NCBI GenBank assembly: GCA_002413075.1
Contig: DHWG01000146.1
Coordinates: 6,653 to 22,128 of the forward strand
DNA: 15,476 bases
Source of the DNA: Desulfosporosinus sp. UBA5188
Lineage (GTDB): Bacteria > Bacillota > Desulfitobacteriia > Desulfitobacteriales > Desulfitobacteriaceae
Direction of reading: 5' to 3'
Under the pieces are notes generated by a model. That model had not been told where the DNA came from and did no database searches. It saw only the letters and a program-made list of their open reading frames with translations. Of this stretch, positions 14,393-15,476 are shown piece by piece. The translations under genes were made by a program, and so were the position numbers. The first letter of the stretch is position 1; every line of letters starts with the position of its first letter.

Positions 14393-15476
14393 GAACTGTC
14401 TTGGTGGAATACTATTGGAATTCATTCTAATGGGAAATCATTATTGAAACCTGTTCAGAGGTGGATGGTACAGTCTATAGTGCGGAAGTCTAAAAATACC
14501 TATGATAAGAATCGTAGGTCGAACCTACTGACAAAGTTCCGAATGTACGGGGGATTCCCATATCTGGTAGAAATGCCAGGTTAAGCGTCAAGCTTGGTAG
14601 ATAAGGATGAGTAAAAATCCTCTATATGAACGTCCTTATGATGTTACAGGCATCATCAAGTCTACAAACCTAGAGGAACTACCTAACGGTATATGCATAG
14701 ATAGAGATGTTGGAACGTGGTAAGCGTTGACCGTAGAGACCTTATAGTCTATGAAACGTTGACAAGGCAACTTGTCTTTATCAACGTGAAAGTGGTGCCA
14801 TAGTACCTATGAAGCCATGATAATAAGTGGCGGAGGGATAGGCTCTAGTCAATCTATTATAAATGAAAACTTACGATCACAAGATCACTCCATAGGTTCT
14901 GGTGAGACTAAAAGAGGTCAACCCTCTCAGTAAGGAGGTGTTGCCGACTATGGCTACCAAAACTATGAATACCAAGTTGAGCCACAACGAATATTACGGG
15001 CAACAAAGTACGTTTGATGAATTGTACAAAAGAAGTCTTAATAGTGCAAAGTTCAATAAACTATACGACAAAATTGAAGGAGAAGAAAACATTCTTCTGG
15101 CTTATCGAAACATCAAGGCTAATACAGGGAGCAAAACAAAGGGTACGGATGGTAAGACCATTCATGACATTGCGGTTATGACCAATGAACATGTTATAGC
15201 AATGGTAAGAGGAAGATTGGGAAAATACTTGCCACAGTCTGTCAGACGAGTAGAAATTCCAAAACCTAATGGAAAACTAAGACCATTAGGCATACCTACA
15301 ATATCTGACCGCTTGATTCAGCAATGTATCCTACAAATCCTTGAACCTATTTGCGAAGCAAAGTTTCATAATCATAGTTTCGGCTTCCGACCTAATAGAA
15401 GCACGGAACACGCCAAAGCCATGATGACAGGATGATTAATATACAATCGTTACACTTTGTGGTTGATATTGATATT
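14389..15476 (+). mobile_element. group II intron, 5' part (ribozyme domains I-III and start of the encoded protein), cut by the right edge
   Basis: The roughly 560 bases before the reverse transcriptase frame are non-coding and carry segments typical of bacterial group II intron RNA: GAAACCTGTTCAGAGGTGG (about 14447-14465), AAAGTTCCGAATGTACGGGG (14532 onwards) and GTGAAAGTGG...AGTACCTATGAAGCC (about 14786-14815), followed by GGCGGAGGGATAGG. The 5' boundary is placed at GTGAG (14389), which fits the GUGYG consensus in four of five bases; it is an estimate. A GTGCG at about 14480 is an alternative but would leave out typical domain I sequence. Domains V and VI and the 3' end lie beyond the window. 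The intron is on the strand opposite to PFOR. Confidence 0.75.
14950..15476 (+). pseudogene. ltrA: group II intron reverse transcriptase/maturase, frameshifted and cut by the right edge
   Basis: The intron-encoded protein would copy the spliced intron RNA into DNA and help it fold. From ATG 14950 the frame shows the RT0 region (ENILLAYRNIKANTGS...GTDGKT), RT1 (RRVEIPKPNGKLRPLGIP then DRLIQQCI) and RT2 (FGFRPNRSTEHA). At about 15420 it runs into TGA (15433..15435). The next frame continues the family sequence as MINIQSLHFVVDIDI to the window end, where RT3 begins, so one base is missing or two are extra. The catalytic YADD box is beyond the edge. AAGGAGG (14932..14938) precedes the ATG by 11 bases; a GTG at 14902 is an in-frame alternative within the intron RNA. 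The break suggests an inactive copy, unless it is a sequencing error. Confidence 0.85.

Overview
The window looks like chromosomal DNA of a strictly anaerobic, Gram-positive clostridial bacterium of the Desulfosporosinus/Desulfitobacterium (Peptococcaceae) kind. The basis is a bacterial-type Wood-Ljungdahl (acetyl-CoA) gene cluster with strong AGGAGG-type ribosome binding sites, plus acetate kinase and a single-chain pyruvate:ferredoxin oxidoreductase. The genus is an inference from gene content and protein style; no 16S or other marker is present.

Layout from right to left, the direction in which almost everything is transcribed (minus strand). A group II intron (14.39 kb to the right edge, plus strand) begins with its ribozyme region and carries a reverse transcriptase frame that shifts near 15.42 kb. 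Next is the gene for pyruvate:ferredoxin oxidoreductase (10.61-14.13 kb), preceded by two copies of a near-perfect AT-rich palindrome and followed by a clear terminator. A gene-poor stretch of about 1 kb (9.55-10.54 kb) holds an orphan terminator, a nested imperfect inverted repeat and short frames that look like gene debris. Then come ackA and, 13 bases downstream, a 61-residue hypothetical gene. A decayed stretch (7.71-8.13 kb) follows, in which part of a PAS domain abuts the 3' end of a cooC-like nickel-insertion ATPase gene carrying an in-frame stop. The Wood-Ljungdahl operon cooS/acsA, acsB, acsC, acsV fills 7.65-0.05 kb. The first codons of the next gene, built on a hexamer repeat that reads Lys-Ala, touch the left edge.

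How the genes work together: CooS/AcsA interconverts CO2 and CO, and AcsB joins CO, a methyl group and CoA into acetyl-CoA. AcsC is the large subunit of the corrinoid protein that delivers the methyl group, and AcsV reductively reactivates that corrinoid when it oxidises. PFOR links acetyl-CoA to pyruvate and ferredoxin, and AckA makes ATP and acetate from acetyl phosphate. The window therefore holds most of the central acetyl-CoA carbon and energy node. The small corrinoid subunit (acsD), methyltransferase (acsE), an intact cooC and pta are not here; some may lie beyond the left edge.

I saw no CRISPR array, tRNA, rRNA or phage. No clearly new multi-gene system is evident. The most interesting non-routine signals are the twin palindromes before the PFOR gene, the PAS/cooC deletion scar, the repeat-encoded start of the left-edge gene, the small conserved-looking gene behind ackA, and the strong hairpin between acsB and acsC.
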